Shown piece by piece: positions 7,407 to 15,754 of a stretch of DNA of 64,000 nt. The position numbers were made by a program, and so were the translations under genes. The stretch covers positions 496,001 to 560,000 of the forward strand of contig NZ_CP017480.1 of the NCBI RefSeq assembly GCF_001887595.1, given 5' to 3'. The notes beneath the pieces are model-generated. The model did no database searches, was not told the DNA's origin, and was given only the letters and a program-made list of their open reading frames with translations. Every line of letters begins with the position of its first letter. Positions within the stretch are counted from its first letter, which is position 1. Origin of the DNA: Luteibacter rhizovicinus DSM 16549. GTDB lineage: Bacteria; Pseudomonadota; Gammaproteobacteria; Xanthomonadales; Rhodanobacteraceae.

Positions 7407-8860
7407 TCAGTACACGTCGCGACGATAGCGACCCGCCGCGGCGAGTTCGTCCACGCGCGTGTCGCCGAGGATGTGGCGCAAGGCGGCATCCACGCCCGGT
7501 GCCATGCCGGCGAGGCTGCCGCAGACGTAGACGCTTGCACCGTCGGCTACATAGCGGCGCACGTCATCGGCCACGGCGCGCAGGCGATCCTGCACGTACC
7601 GCGAGCCTCGTGACTGCCGTGACCAGACGAGGTCGATGCGCTCGATGCCACCGGTCTGCTGCCACTGAAGGAGCTCGTCCACGTGCAGGCGATCGGCCTC
7701 GGCGTGACGTTCGCCGAAGACGAGCCAGTTGCGCATGTGAGCCTGCGCCATGCGTGCCTTGATCAGCGCGCGCAGGCCGGCAATGCCGGTACCGTTGCCG
7801 ATGAAAAGGACGGGACGATCGTCGATAGGCGCGTGGAAATTCTCGTTGCGGCGCACACGCACATCGATCGTGCCGCCGACGGCGGCGTACTCCGTCAGCC
7901 AGCCGGAACCGAGCCCGAGCGTGCCATCCTCCGCACGCATCTGGCGCACGACGAGATGCAAGGCACCGTCGGAGGGCAAGGAGGCGATCGAGTATTCGCG
8001 GTGCGGCAACGTCGCGGCTTCACCATTCGCGGGACGCGGACCGATCTCGACGATATCGCCGGCCTGCCAGTTCAGTGGCGCCGCGTCCTCCGGCGCGAGC
8101 GCCAGATGGAAACACGGACCGCCCACGCTACCGGGATTGAGCAGCCGACGTTCGAGCAATCGCCAGGGCTGGTAGGCGGGGCGCGACCAGTCCGGCTGCG
8201 TCTTCACGCCCGATAGTTGGGCGACGTGATGCTGCCAGTGCCGCAGCGCCCCCTCGTCGCCATTGTCCACTTCGACCAGATCGAACAACGGCGAGGCGCC
8301 ACTGGCGTGGAGCCAGCGTTCCAGGTCGTGCCCGAAGGCGCAGAAATCCTCGTAGTCGCGATCGCCCAGGGCGAGCACACCGTAGGCCAGCCCACGAAGG
8401 GTCAACGGCGAGACCATCGTCGCGCGGCGAAAACCCGTGGCCATGTCGGGCGCGTCACCCTCGCCCGTCGTGCTGACGATGAACAGCGCACGCGTGGCCT
8501 TGGTCAGCATGGCTGATGTCAACGCACCTATGTCGCGCAGATCGACGACACGACCGCCGCTGGCAGCAGTTCGGCGGTGCGCACGGCGACGTCGCTGGCG
8601 AATCCCGTCTGCGATGCATGGATGACCAGGATCGCGTCCGGCGGCGTCGCGACTGCCGCGTCGGCTGTCGCGACGCTGTCACGCTTATCCCGCGCCAGCA
8701 ACGCGGTCATCGCCACCCACGCCACGCCGAGCGCACCTGCCCAGCCGGCGCGCGGCAGCGAACTGGGATGCACACCGGAAAAGTCGTGCATCCTGGCGAA
8801 CCACACGACGGCGGCGAACAGGAGTCCGCCGATGATCATCTGGCCGACGGTCGCCTTCAC
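7407..8860 (-). pseudogene. Membrane-anchored flavodoxin/FAD-NAD(P)H reductase (CysJ-like), split by a one-base frameshift
   Basis: Two reading frames together make one protein of about 484 residues. The first part (8860 down to the TAG at 8528-8530) starts with GTG overlapping the apbE stop (GTGA). It has two hydrophobic helices and then the start of a flavodoxin domain (DAILVIHASQTGFASDVAVRTAELLPAAV). The second frame continues the same domain (VVDLRDIGALTSAMLTKATRALFIVSTTGEGDAPD) and ends with a full FAD/NAD(P)H reductase module (HREYSIASLP, FIGNGTGIAGLRALI, VYVCGSLAGMAPGVD, terminal GRYRRDVY). The frames meet in GTCGTGTCGTCG near 8545-8560, where loss of one base explains the break. No slippery heptamer is visible. 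It could be a true mutation or a sequence error; all catalytic motifs downstream are intact. The protein would move NAD(P)H electrons to the membrane partners of this operon. Confidence 0.8.
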
Positions 8861-9885
8861 GGCTCGAGCGCCGCCGTGAATGCCGGCGACACCAGCTCGC
8901 TGAACGTGCCATCGTCGTTGTACAGGATGAAGAGCGCGGCGATGCCGTGCTGCTTCGCGTATGCCATGCCTTCGTCAGGGCCGAGCACGGTGAGCGTGGT
9001 ACCGAGCGGATCGGCGAGCATGCAGTCCACCGCGATCACGCTGACCGAGGCGACACGATGGGACACCGGGTAGCCCGTGCGGGGATCGATGTGGTGCGAG
9101 AAGAACGTTCCGCCACTTTCGAAGAAATGACGGTAGTCACCCGAGGTGGCGATGGCCCGGTCGGTCAGCGACACGATCCGTTCGACTTCGTCCGGATTGT
9201 CGACCGCCCCCGCCGCTGCACCGGGACGCTCGATCCCGACATGCCAGGGCGAACCGTCGGGCTTGTGTCCGCGACCGCGAAGCTCGCCACCGACCTCCAC
9301 CAGATAAGCATGCACGCCGGCGCGATCGAGGTAATGGGCCACCTGGTCCACGCCGAACCCCTTGGCCACGGACGAGAGATCGAGATACACGCCGCCGGGC
9401 TGGAACGCCCGGTGACCGGCATCGTCGAGACGAATCTTCGCCCAGCCGACGCGCGCCCTGGCGGCGGCGATCGCCGCCGCATCGGGTGCCTCGCGCGGTC
9501 GCTTGTCCGGTCCGAATCCCCAGAGATTCACCAGCGGCCCGACCGTCGGGTCGTAGGCACCGCCGGAGGATTTCGCCAGGTCCAGCGCATAGCGCAGGAC
9601 GCTGTAGAACTCCGGCGGCAGGGACTGCCACGTACCCGCCGGTGCGCGGTTGAACCGGCTCAGCTCCGAGTCCACGTCGTAAGTGCTCATCTGCGCGACG
9701 ACACGATCGACCTCGGCCTGGATGCCGGTCTCGATGGCCCGGTCATCCGAACCATCAGGCATCACGGCATTGACCGACCAGGTCGTGCCCATCGTCTCGC
9801 CTTCGAAGCGGCGGACGTCCTTGCCGGACGCCGTCCCCGAAACCAGGAGCACGACGAGCAACCATCCTTTCGCGGTGCGATGCAT
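8857..9885 (-). CDS. ApbE-type FAD:protein FMN transferase
   Basis: A 342-residue exported flavin transferase that attaches FMN covalently to Thr/Ser of target flavoproteins. It has an N-terminal hydrophobic signal segment (WLLVVLLVSGTASG) and family motifs GETMGTTWSV, YDPTVGPLVNLWGFG, VYLDLSSVAKGFGVDQVA, LVEVGGELRGRG, and the C-terminal metal/FAD site ATSGDYRHFF...SHHIDPRTGYPV. It lies 5 bases after the DUF4198 gene and its stop overlaps the start of the flavoreductase. Genes of this kind often accompany PepSY/flavoreductase systems, where a periplasmic domain carries bound FMN. No clear flavinylated target (FMN-binding domain) is visible nearby. Confidence 0.93.
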   Translation of the reverse strand: MHRTAKGWLLVVLLVSGTASGKDVRRFEGETMGTTWSVNAVMPDGSDDRAIETGIQAEVDRVVAQMSTYDVDSELSRFNRAPAGTWQSLPPEFYSVLRYALDLAKSSGGAYDPTVGPLVNLWGFGPDKRPREAPDAAAIAAARARVGWAKIRLDDAGHRAFQPGGVYLDLSSVAKGFGVDQVAHYLDRAGVHAYLVEVGGELRGRGHKPDGSPWHVGIERPGAAAGAVDNPDEVERIVSLTDRAIATSGDYRHFFESGGTFFSHHIDPRTGYPVSHRVASVSVIAVDCMLADPLGTTLTVLGPDEGMAYAKQHGIAALFILYNDDGTFSELVSPAFTAALEP

Positions 9886-9890
9886 GCGGC

Positions 9891-10700
9891 TTACTGCGGC
9901 AGCACTTCGAGCGTCGCCGTGTAGCCCAGCCGGCGCTGCTTGGCTTCCTTCACCGAGGCCTTGTCGTCTTCGCTGGACGCATTGACCCAGTACATGCCGG
10001 CGGTCGGCCAGGTGAAGGAGAACTTGCCGTCCTTGTCGGTGTTCGTGTCCATCTCGTCCTGCGCATTGCGGTAGCGCGTCGCACCGTTGATCGCGACGAC
10101 CTTGACGTTAGCGGCCGGCTTACCGTCGAGCAGGAGCTGGAAGGTCGCCTTCTCGCCAGCCATGAGGTCGTTCGGCTTCGTCACCGGAACGAGTTCGAGG
10201 CCCTTGTTGGTCGGCTTCAACGCACCATCGCTGGGCGTGCCCTGGGTGACGAAGGTTTCCACGCGCGACGACATCTCGCTGACCTGCACGTTCTTCGCAT
10301 TCGCAGGAATGGCGGTCTTCAGTTCATCCGCCTTGCCGCGCCAGCGCTTCTTCTGGCCATCGACTTCGTAGTTCGCGAACAGGCCCTGGTTGACCAGCGC
10401 CAGTCGATACGTGCCCTTCTGCGGTACAGCCAGATCGAAGGTGCTGCGGTACTTGCCGGTAGCGGCGTTCTCGGGCTTCACCGTCGTGCCGTCCGGCGCG
10501 GTGATGACGAGTTGGTCGAGCTGGGCCGGGAAATGATCCGGGTAGTAGAGGTCGTTGGACACGGCGGCATCCACGGTCACCCAGGCGTCATCGCCCGAGA
10601 TGACGGTAGCCGACGGCACCATCCACATCTTGTGGGCATGGGCGGCGAACGGCAGGACCAGGGCGGCGCAGAGTACGGCGCGAACGAATGCGTGCTTCAT
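9891..10700 (-). CDS. DUF4198 domain-containing exported protein
   Basis: A 269-residue protein with a clear signal peptide (cleavage likely after AAHA, about residue 23) and a DUF4198 body, the family related to CbiK/NikK-like periplasmic metal-binding carriers. The mature protein begins HKMWMVPS, an N-terminal His typical for the family. Two beta-sandwich halves can be read: residues ~25-120, and ~170-265 with LMAGEKATFQLLLDGKPAANVKV and TDKDGKFSFTWPTAGMYWVNAS. An SD sequence (GGAG) precedes the ATG by 8 bases. It is third in the Fur-box operon, between DUF2271 and apbE. A role in periplasmic iron or other metal handling is inferred from context. Confidence 0.88.
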   Translation of the reverse strand: MKHAFVRAVLCAALVLPFAAHAHKMWMVPSATVISGDDAWVTVDAAVSNDLYYPDHFPAQLDQLVITAPDGTTVKPENAATGKYRSTFDLAVPQKGTYRLALVNQGLFANYEVDGQKKRWRGKADELKTAIPANAKNVQVSEMSSRVETFVTQGTPSDGALKPTNKGLELVPVTKPNDLMAGEKATFQLLLDGKPAANVKVVAINGATRYRNAQDEMDTNTDKDGKFSFTWPTAGMYWVNASSEDDKASVKEAKQRRLGYTATLEVLPQ

Positions 10701-10712
10701 GGATGACTCCGG

Positions 10713-11225
10713 TTACGGATTGAGGTCGAGCGTGATCTGGCCGAGTTCGTCACTGCCCTTGGCGGACAGGTGCGTTGGGGTTTTCGCCGGCCAGTCGAAG
10801 GCGATGCGCTGCGCCTCGCGGCCGCCGACCTCGCGCGCGGCTTCAACGACCAGTTCGTAATGGCCCGGTGCAAGCGCGCCCAGCGGCGGCTTGCCGTCGG
10901 TGAAACGCAGCTGGTGCTGGCCAGCCGGACGCGTTGCACCCGACACACCGTCGATCGGCATGGTCTGGTCGCGGCCACTGCGGCGCCACCACTGGCGCAT
11001 GTCCTTCAGCCATTTGCTGCCTTCGCCATCGGCTTTCTTCATGTCGTACCAGACCGCCAGATTGGCGGCGACGCTGTGGTCGTCGCGTTCGACCCACACG
11101 GCCACATAGGGGCGGTGGTATTCGGCCACCTTCAGCGCGGGAATTTCCACGGTGAGGTTCAGGTCGGCGGCAGCGGCGGGAAGTGTCGCGGCAAGGCAAA
11201 GGGCGAGCGGAACGAGACGACGCAT
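10713..11225 (-). CDS. DUF2271 domain-containing exported protein
   Basis: A 170-residue protein with a signal peptide (MRRLVPLALCLAATLPAAAA, cleavage about residue 20) and a DUF2271 beta-sandwich (HRPYVAVWVERDDHSVAANLAVWYD, WLKDMRQWWRRSG, DGVSGATRPAGQH, LAPGHYELVVEAAREVGG). The ATG chosen gives the signal peptide directly; upstream in-frame codons overlap the preceding PepSY gene. It lies 10 bases after the PepSY gene and 12 before DUF4198. Members of this family are regularly found with PepSY proteins and ApbE; a role as a periplasmic redox or metal partner is inferred only. Confidence 0.88.
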   Translation of the reverse strand: MRRLVPLALCLAATLPAAAADLNLTVEIPALKVAEYHRPYVAVWVERDDHSVAANLAVWYDMKKADGEGSKWLKDMRQWWRRSGRDQTMPIDGVSGATRPAGQHQLRFTDGKPPLGALAPGHYELVVEAAREVGGREAQRIAFDWPAKTPTHLSAKGSDELGQITLDLNP

Positions 11226-11235
11226 GGCGGATCCG

Positions 11236-11859
11236 TCAGTGGATGAAAAGGAGGGCGACGACGACCGGGAGCACAAGACCGAGGGCGACCATCGGCCAGG
11301 TCATGCGGCGCTGGCCGGCGTGCATCTGAAGCAGCAGCAGGCCGGTGAGCGCGAAGACGACGCAGGCCAGGGCGAACACATCGATGAACCAGCTCCACAC
11401 CGGGCCGGTGTTGCGGCCCTTGTGCAGGTCGTTCACGTAAGCGAGCCAGCCGCGGTCGGTGGTTTCGTATTGGATCTCGCCGGTTTCCCGGTCGATGCTC
11501 ACCCAGCCGTCGCCACCGGGCCGCGGTAGCGACACGGCCACCTCGTCGTCGCTCCAGTCGCCTGCGCGGCCGTCGACCGGCGCGCCGGTCTGCGTGGTGA
11601 TGAAGGTCGCGACCGCTGGCGGCAAGGGCGCCGACTTGGGTCGTTGCGCAACGAGTTGCCCGAGCAAGTCGGGTGGCAGGGTTGCGGCATGCCTCTCCAC
11701 ACGGGGCGATGCTTCGATGCGGGCCGCGTGATTGAGGGTGAAACCGGTGACCGAAAACAGCAGCAACACCACCAGCGAGATGGCGGAACTGATCCAGTGC
11801 CAGCGATGCAGGTGTTTGAGCCAGAACGCGCGGCGTTGCCGGTCGACGGTGTCGCGCAT
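11236..11859 (-). CDS. PepSY-associated transmembrane protein
   Basis: A 207-residue membrane protein and first gene of the five-gene operon. It has a transmembrane helix near residues 22-45 (HWISSAISLVVLLLFSVTGFTLNHAA), a periplasmic PepSY-like domain (about 50-140, with GWVSIDRETGEIQYE and LAYVNDLHKGRNTG), and two further helices near 140-165 and 180-205. HWISS, LNHA and NDLHKG carry the His residues that bind heme in the PepSY_TM family, so it may pass electrons across the membrane. The ATG at MRDTVDRQ is chosen because the longer frame would run through the Fur-like operator and promoter. The cytoplasmic electron donor is probably the flavoreductase at the end of the operon. Confidence 0.88.
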   Translation of the reverse strand: MRDTVDRQRRAFWLKHLHRWHWISSAISLVVLLLFSVTGFTLNHAARIEASPRVERHAATLPPDLLGQLVAQRPKSAPLPPAVATFITTQTGAPVDGRAGDWSDDEVAVSLPRPGGDGWVSIDRETGEIQYETTDRGWLAYVNDLHKGRNTGPVWSWFIDVFALACVVFALTGLLLLQMHAGQRRMTWPMVALGLVLPVVVALLFIH

Positions 11860-11913
11860 GCGATTGAAGGCCCCTGCAGCCAATGGTCGGGAAAGCCCCG
11901 CAAGGCTAACAGC

Positions 11914-11933
11914 AATGCGAATCGTTCGCAATT
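11914..11933 (-). promoter_or_regulatory. Fur-box-like palindrome upstream of the PepSY operon
   Basis: The sequence AATGCGAATCGTTCGCAATT is an almost perfect dyad (TGCGAA-TCG-TTCGCA) of the shape and base pattern of Fur boxes in GC-rich gammaproteobacteria. It lies about 55 bases upstream of the chosen PepSY start, on the promoter side. It suggests iron-dependent repression of the operon. It also lies about 80 bases upstream of the divergent response regulator. Confidence 0.6.
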
Positions 11934-12011
11934 GGAGCAAGGTGAACGAAGCCGAAAATCCTGTCGTGGCAGCATGCGTCTGCCCGCCCTCAAAGCGTAT
12001 CCTTGCCCACC

Positions 12012-12686
12012 ATGCGCATTCTCCTAGCCGAAGACGACGCCGCCATCGCCGCGGCCGTCCGCTCCTCCCTCGAACAAGGGGGGCACGCCGTCGACCACGT
12101 CGCCGATGGCGCCAGTGCAGACAACGCCCTGCGCGATCACGACTACGACCTGTTGGTACTCGACCTGGGCCTGCCCATGCTCGATGGCAGCGAAGTCCTG
12201 TTGCGGGCGCGAAAGCGCGGGGCCGGGCTGCCGGTGCTGGTAGTCACCGCACGCGAGGGCCTGAAGGAACGCGTACGCGTGCTCGACCTCGGCGCCGACG
12301 ACTACCTGGTGAAGCCCTTCGCGCTGGCCGAGTTCGATGCCCGCGTGCGTGCCCTGCTCCGCCGTCGCACCAGCCACGGCACGCCGGAATTTCGCATCGG
12401 TCGTCTGCGTCTGGACATCCCGGGACATCGCGCGTGGATCGGCGAAACACCGCTCGACCTGACCGCGCGCGAATTCGGACTGATCGAGGCACTGGCCATT
12501 CGCGCCGACAAGGTCACCAGTCGCGCCCAGCTGGTCGAGGCCCTGTGCAACTGGGACGAAGATCTCACCGACAACGGCCTGGACATCGCCCTGCACCGCC
12601 TGCGTCGCAAGCTCGGCGGATCGGGTACCAGCGTGCGTACGATCCGCGGCCTGGGCTATCTGCTCGAAGAATCCACGGATGCCTGA
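12012..12686 (+). CDS. OmpR-family response regulator
   Basis: A 224-residue two-component response regulator. The receiver domain (residues 1-115) has the acidic pocket LLAEDD, the phospho-acceptor Asp in LLVLDLGLPMLDG, the Thr of VTAREG and the Lys of YLVKPF. The OmpR-type winged helix (about 125-220) includes LTAREFGLIEAL and DNGLDIALHRLRRKL...IRGLGYLLEE. The ATG chosen follows an in-frame TTG three codons earlier. It overlaps the kinase gene by 8 bp (ATGCCTGA), so the two are made together. It is closest to TctD/QseB/PmrA-like regulators. It is divergent from the iron-linked PepSY operon, which may be a target. Confidence 0.95.
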   Translation: MRILLAEDDAAIAAAVRSSLEQGGHAVDHVADGASADNALRDHDYDLLVLDLGLPMLDGSEVLLRARKRGAGLPVLVVTAREGLKERVRVLDLGADDYLVKPFALAEFDARVRALLRRRTSHGTPEFRIGRLRLDIPGHRAWIGETPLDLTAREFGLIEALAIRADKVTSRAQLVEALCNWDEDLTDNGLDIALHRLRRKLGGSGTSVRTIRGLGYLLEESTDA

Positions 12687-14106
12687 GCGTCGCCATGCGG
12701 GGCACCGCCCGTCCCGCCCCAGCCTGCGCCGTCGCCTGCTTACCTTTCTGCTGGTACCCGTCCTCGGGGTGCTGCTGCTCGACGCGGTGCTCGGCTATTT
12801 CGTTGCGCTTGCCTACTCCAACCGGGTGCACGACTCGGACCTTTCCGACTCGGCCCTGACCCTGTCCGAGATGATCGGTAACGATGCGCTGCGCGGCGAG
12901 CTCACTGCGCAAGCGCGGTTCCTGCTCGAGTACGACCCCGACGGGCGTAACTACTACACGGTGTTCAGCGACCGGCACGGCCGCCTGATCGGCAATGCCG
13001 AGCTACCCGGCGCCGAAGGCGGCGTGCCCACCGATGGTCCACCGCGACTCTACGACACGGCCCTGGGTCGCAAGCCCCTGCGTGCCGCGGTCATGCGCGT
13101 GAGCAGCCGCCATGAACCGGGCGACGTCCTGACCATCACCGTGGCCGAGAGCCTGCGCGACCGGCACACCCGCGCGCGCGAAATCCTCTTTCTCACCTTG
13201 CCGATGCAGGCCCTGCTGATCGCGGCCGTGCTGTGCCTGGTCTGGTTCGGCGTGAGCCACGGCCTGCGCGTACTGGACCCGTTGACGGCGCGCCTGAGCC
13301 GCCGGGAACACGATCTGGGCCCGATCGGCGAGGAAGACGTGCCGATCGAGATCCTCCCGCTGACCCGTACCATCGACGACCTCTTCGCCCGCATGCGCAA
13401 CATGCTCGGTCTGCAGGAGCGTTTCATCGCCGATGCCGCGCACCAGTTGCGCACACCGCTGGCCGGCATCCAGCTGCATGTGGAATCGCTGGACAACGCG
13501 GCGGACGCCACCCAACGCAGCGAGGCCCTCGGCCACGTGCATCGGCTGGCCGCCCGTGCGGCGCGGACCTCGGCGCAACTTCTTGCGCTCACGCGCACCC
13601 AGGCGCCCGATCTGCCCGACCACGACGGCATGGCGGTGATCGACCTGTCCACCGTGGTCCCCGAGGCGGTATCCATGCGCGTCCATCAGGCGCTGGCGCT
13701 GAGCGTGGACCTGGGATACGAAGGCCTCGACGGCGCTTGCCTGGTGCGTGGCGATGCGCTGCAGATCCAGGAGATCATCGACAACCTCGTCGACAACGCC
13801 TTCCACTACGCCGGCCGGGGCTGCACCGTGACGGTGTCGGTCTCCCGCGACGTCGACGAGTTCGTGCTCGCCGTGGAGGACGACGGCCCCGGCGTCGCCG
13901 ACGCCTTCCTCACCCTGCTGGGCGAGCGCTTCTTCCGCGTGCCTGGCGGTGATGAGGACGGGACCGGTCTGGGCCTGGCCATCGTCGAAAGCATCGCCGA
14001 GCGTCACGCCGCCCAGGTCGCCTTCCTGCACGCGGCCGCGGGCGGGTTGCGGGTGGAGGTACGGTTCCCCGCGATGACAGGAAAGCCAACTGAAACCACG
14101 CACTGA
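12679..14106 (+). CDS. TctE/QseC-type sensor histidine kinase
   Basis: A 475-residue membrane kinase partnering with the upstream regulator. It has a short cytoplasmic N-terminus, a first helix near residues 20-45 (LLVPVLGVLLLDAVLGYFVAL), and a periplasmic sensor of the 2CSK_N type (about 46-170, with ARFLLEYDPDGRNYYTVFSDRHG). A second helix near 173-195 is followed by HAMP-like sequence, the phospho-His in ADAAHQLRTPLAGIQLHVE (about residue 255), and the ATPase boxes DNLVDNAFHYAG (N), VEDDGPGV (G1) and GTGLGLAIVESIAERH (G2). The signal is not identifiable. Confidence 0.94.
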   Translation: MPERRHAGHRPSRPSLRRRLLTFLLVPVLGVLLLDAVLGYFVALAYSNRVHDSDLSDSALTLSEMIGNDALRGELTAQARFLLEYDPDGRNYYTVFSDRHGRLIGNAELPGAEGGVPTDGPPRLYDTALGRKPLRAAVMRVSSRHEPGDVLTITVAESLRDRHTRAREILFLTLPMQALLIAAVLCLVWFGVSHGLRVLDPLTARLSRREHDLGPIGEEDVPIEILPLTRTIDDLFARMRNMLGLQERFIADAAHQLRTPLAGIQLHVESLDNAADATQRSEALGHVHRLAARAARTSAQLLALTRTQAPDLPDHDGMAVIDLSTVVPEAVSMRVHQALALSVDLGYEGLDGACLVRGDALQIQEIIDNLVDNAFHYAGRGCTVTVSVSRDVDEFVLAVEDDGPGVADAFLTLLGERFFRVPGGDEDGTGLGLAIVESIAERHAAQVAFLHAAAGGLRVEVRFPAMTGKPTETTH

Positions 14107-14148
14107 GACCATGCTCTCCATGAGCAATCCAGGATACGAGGCCTCGGC

Positions 14149-14985
14149 GTGAGCAACCCGACAGAATTCCGGTTTGAAGGAGGGCGCGATGGCGTCCTGC
14201 TGATCCACGGTCTGACGGGCACGCCGACCGAAATGCGCATCCTCGGCAAGGGGCTCAACCGCGCCGGCTTCACCGTGGTCGGCGTACGCCTGGCCGGTCA
14301 TTGCGGCACCGAGGAAGACCTCCTCGCCACGACGTGGGAAGACTGGTACGCCAGCGTCGAGGCGGCCGCTGAAGAGCTTCGCGGCCGGGTGGACCGGGTC
14401 TTCGTCGCCGGCCTCTCGATGGGCGCCCTGCTCGCCCTGCGCCTGGCCGCGGTTCGCCCCGACTGGGTCGACGGCGTCGGCGTCTTCGGCGCCACCTTCC
14501 GCTATGACGGTTGGTCGATTCCGTGGACGGGAGTGTTTTCATTCATGCTGCCGCTGTTCAAGCGACTCGGCATTGGCAAGAATCGCGTTTTCATCGAGCA
14601 ACCGCCCTACGGCATCCGCGATGAGCGCCTCCGCGCACAGGTGAGCGCTGCCATGTTTTCGGGCGATAGCGAGGCGGCCGGCCTTCCGGGCAACCCCTGG
14701 GATGCGCTGGCCGAAATGGTCAAACTGTCGCGCGATGTGCGTCGCCGCCTGCCCGATGTGGTGGCGCCGTGTTTCGTGGCCCATGCGGCCGACGACGATG
14801 TCGCCAGCGTCGCCAATGCGGACCTCGTCGCACGCCGCGTGAGCGGACCGATCGAGATGCTCCTGCTGGGCGACAGCTATCACATGATCACGATCGATCG
14901 CGAACGCCGCATGCTGATCGAGCGCACCGCCGACTTCTTCAGCCGCGTCGCCCGCGACGCGCGACCTGCACGCATGGCTGCCTGA
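14149..14985 (+). CDS. Alpha/beta hydrolase, Est30-like carboxylesterase
   Basis: A 278-residue soluble hydrolase. The oxyanion-hole segment is VLLIHGLTGTP (about residue 18-28), the nucleophile elbow is GLSMG (Ser about residue 87), and the acid and base are probably in AHAADDDVAS and the late His of GDSYHMIT. These follow the order of Geobacillus Est30 and related short-chain carboxylesterases or monoacylglycerol lipases. The start is GTG with GAGG upstream; the GTG overlaps the TGA of a 13-codon open frame (14111-14152). It lies 42 bases after the kinase gene and 5 bases before the transporter pair, so it may share their transcript. Confidence 0.88.
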   Translation: MSNPTEFRFEGGRDGVLLIHGLTGTPTEMRILGKGLNRAGFTVVGVRLAGHCGTEEDLLATTWEDWYASVEAAAEELRGRVDRVFVAGLSMGALLALRLAAVRPDWVDGVGVFGATFRYDGWSIPWTGVFSFMLPLFKRLGIGKNRVFIEQPPYGIRDERLRAQVSAAMFSGDSEAAGLPGNPWDALAEMVKLSRDVRRRLPDVVAPCFVAHAADDDVASVANADLVARRVSGPIEMLLLGDSYHMITIDRERRMLIERTADFFSRVARDARPARMAA

Positions 14986-14990
14986 TCCGG

Positions 14991-15350
14991 ATGCACGGCC
15001 TGGCCCTGGCGCTGTGGATCGCTTACGTCCTGCTCGATACCGGTGGCCAGCTGGCCTTCAAGGCAGCTGCCGGGGACGAGCGCGCCGGGGACGGGCTGGC
15101 GCGATGGCGTTACATGCTCGCACGGCCCTGGATCTGGGTTGGCATCGCCTGCTATGTCGCCGTGTTCGTCGACTGGATCGCTTTTCTTTCGCTGGTGCCG
15201 CTGTCCGAAGGCGTCCTTCTCGCGGCAATCAATATTGTCGCGATCATGGTCGCGGGGCGCATCCTCTTCCGCGAACGGCTGACGCCGTTGCGAGTCACCG
15301 GCATCCTGTTGGTGGCGGCGGGTGTCGCTATCGTCGGCGTCGGCTCATGA
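14991..15350 (+). CDS. Small DMT/EamA-like transporter subunit A
   Basis: A 119-residue, four-helix membrane protein of the drug/metabolite transporter type, of SMR or ArnE-like size. Hydrophobic segments are near residues 2-20, 40-62, 68-90 and 98-118. The PLSEGVLLAAINIVAIMVAGRILFRERLTPLRVTGILLVAAGV ending is the characteristic second half of an EamA repeat. Its stop overlaps the next start (ATGA), and the next gene encodes a similar-sized homologue, so the two probably form a heterodimeric permease like ArnE/ArnF or EbrA/EbrB. Substrate unknown. Confidence 0.85.
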   Translation: MHGLALALWIAYVLLDTGGQLAFKAAAGDERAGDGLARWRYMLARPWIWVGIACYVAVFVDWIAFLSLVPLSEGVLLAAINIVAIMVAGRILFRERLTPLRVTGILLVAAGVAIVGVGS

Positions 15351-15754
15351 AGCGTTTCTACCTCATCGGCTTCACGCTGCTGCTGGCCTTCGACACGCTG
15401 AACCTGCTCTGCTTCAAGGCGGCCGGCGCACATGCCTTACCGCTGGAGATGAGCACGGCATGGCTCGCTCGCGTGTTTTCGCATCCATGGGTCTACGGCG
15501 CGATCGCCGGTTACATCGGCGCGTTCGTGACCTGGATGAGCCTGCTCAAGCACGCGCCGATCGGGCCGGCCTTCGCCGCCTCCCATCTCGAAGTGGTCAC
15601 TGCCATGGCGCTTTCGTGGTGGGTCTTCGCCGAACCGGTGACGACGACACAGGTCGTCGGAGCGCTGGTTATCGTCACCGGTATCGTGTGCCTTGCGTTC
15701 GCCGAGGGTAGTGGCGAGGCAGCCAAGAATCATCTTGCTCCCCACGAGGTATAG
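15347..15754 (+). CDS. Small DMT/EamA-like transporter subunit B
   Basis: A 135-residue four-helix partner of the upstream subunit, joined by an ATGA overlap. Segments: FYLIGFTLLLAFDTLNLLCFKAAG, HPWVYGAIAGYIGAFVTWMSLL, APIGPAFAASHLEVVTAMALSWWVFAEPV and VVGALVIVTGIVCLAFA. It has a short charged cytoplasmic tail. Its last 25 bases overlap the end of the convergent delta-60 repeat gene. A heterodimer is inferred from the gene overlap and size. Confidence 0.85.
   Translation: MKRFYLIGFTLLLAFDTLNLLCFKAAGAHALPLEMSTAWLARVFSHPWVYGAIAGYIGAFVTWMSLLKHAPIGPAFAASHLEVVTAMALSWWVFAEPVTTTQVVGALVIVTGIVCLAFAEGSGEAAKNHLAPHEV

Noticed and set aside
8528..8570. Programmed -1 frameshifting in the flavoreductase
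   Set aside because: No X-XXY-YYZ slippery heptamer or downstream pseudoknot was seen; a mutation or sequence error is simpler.
11860..11940. N-terminal extension of the PepSY protein starting at TTG
   Set aside because: It would place the Fur-like dyad inside the coding region and adds a non-conserved leader before a good ATG.
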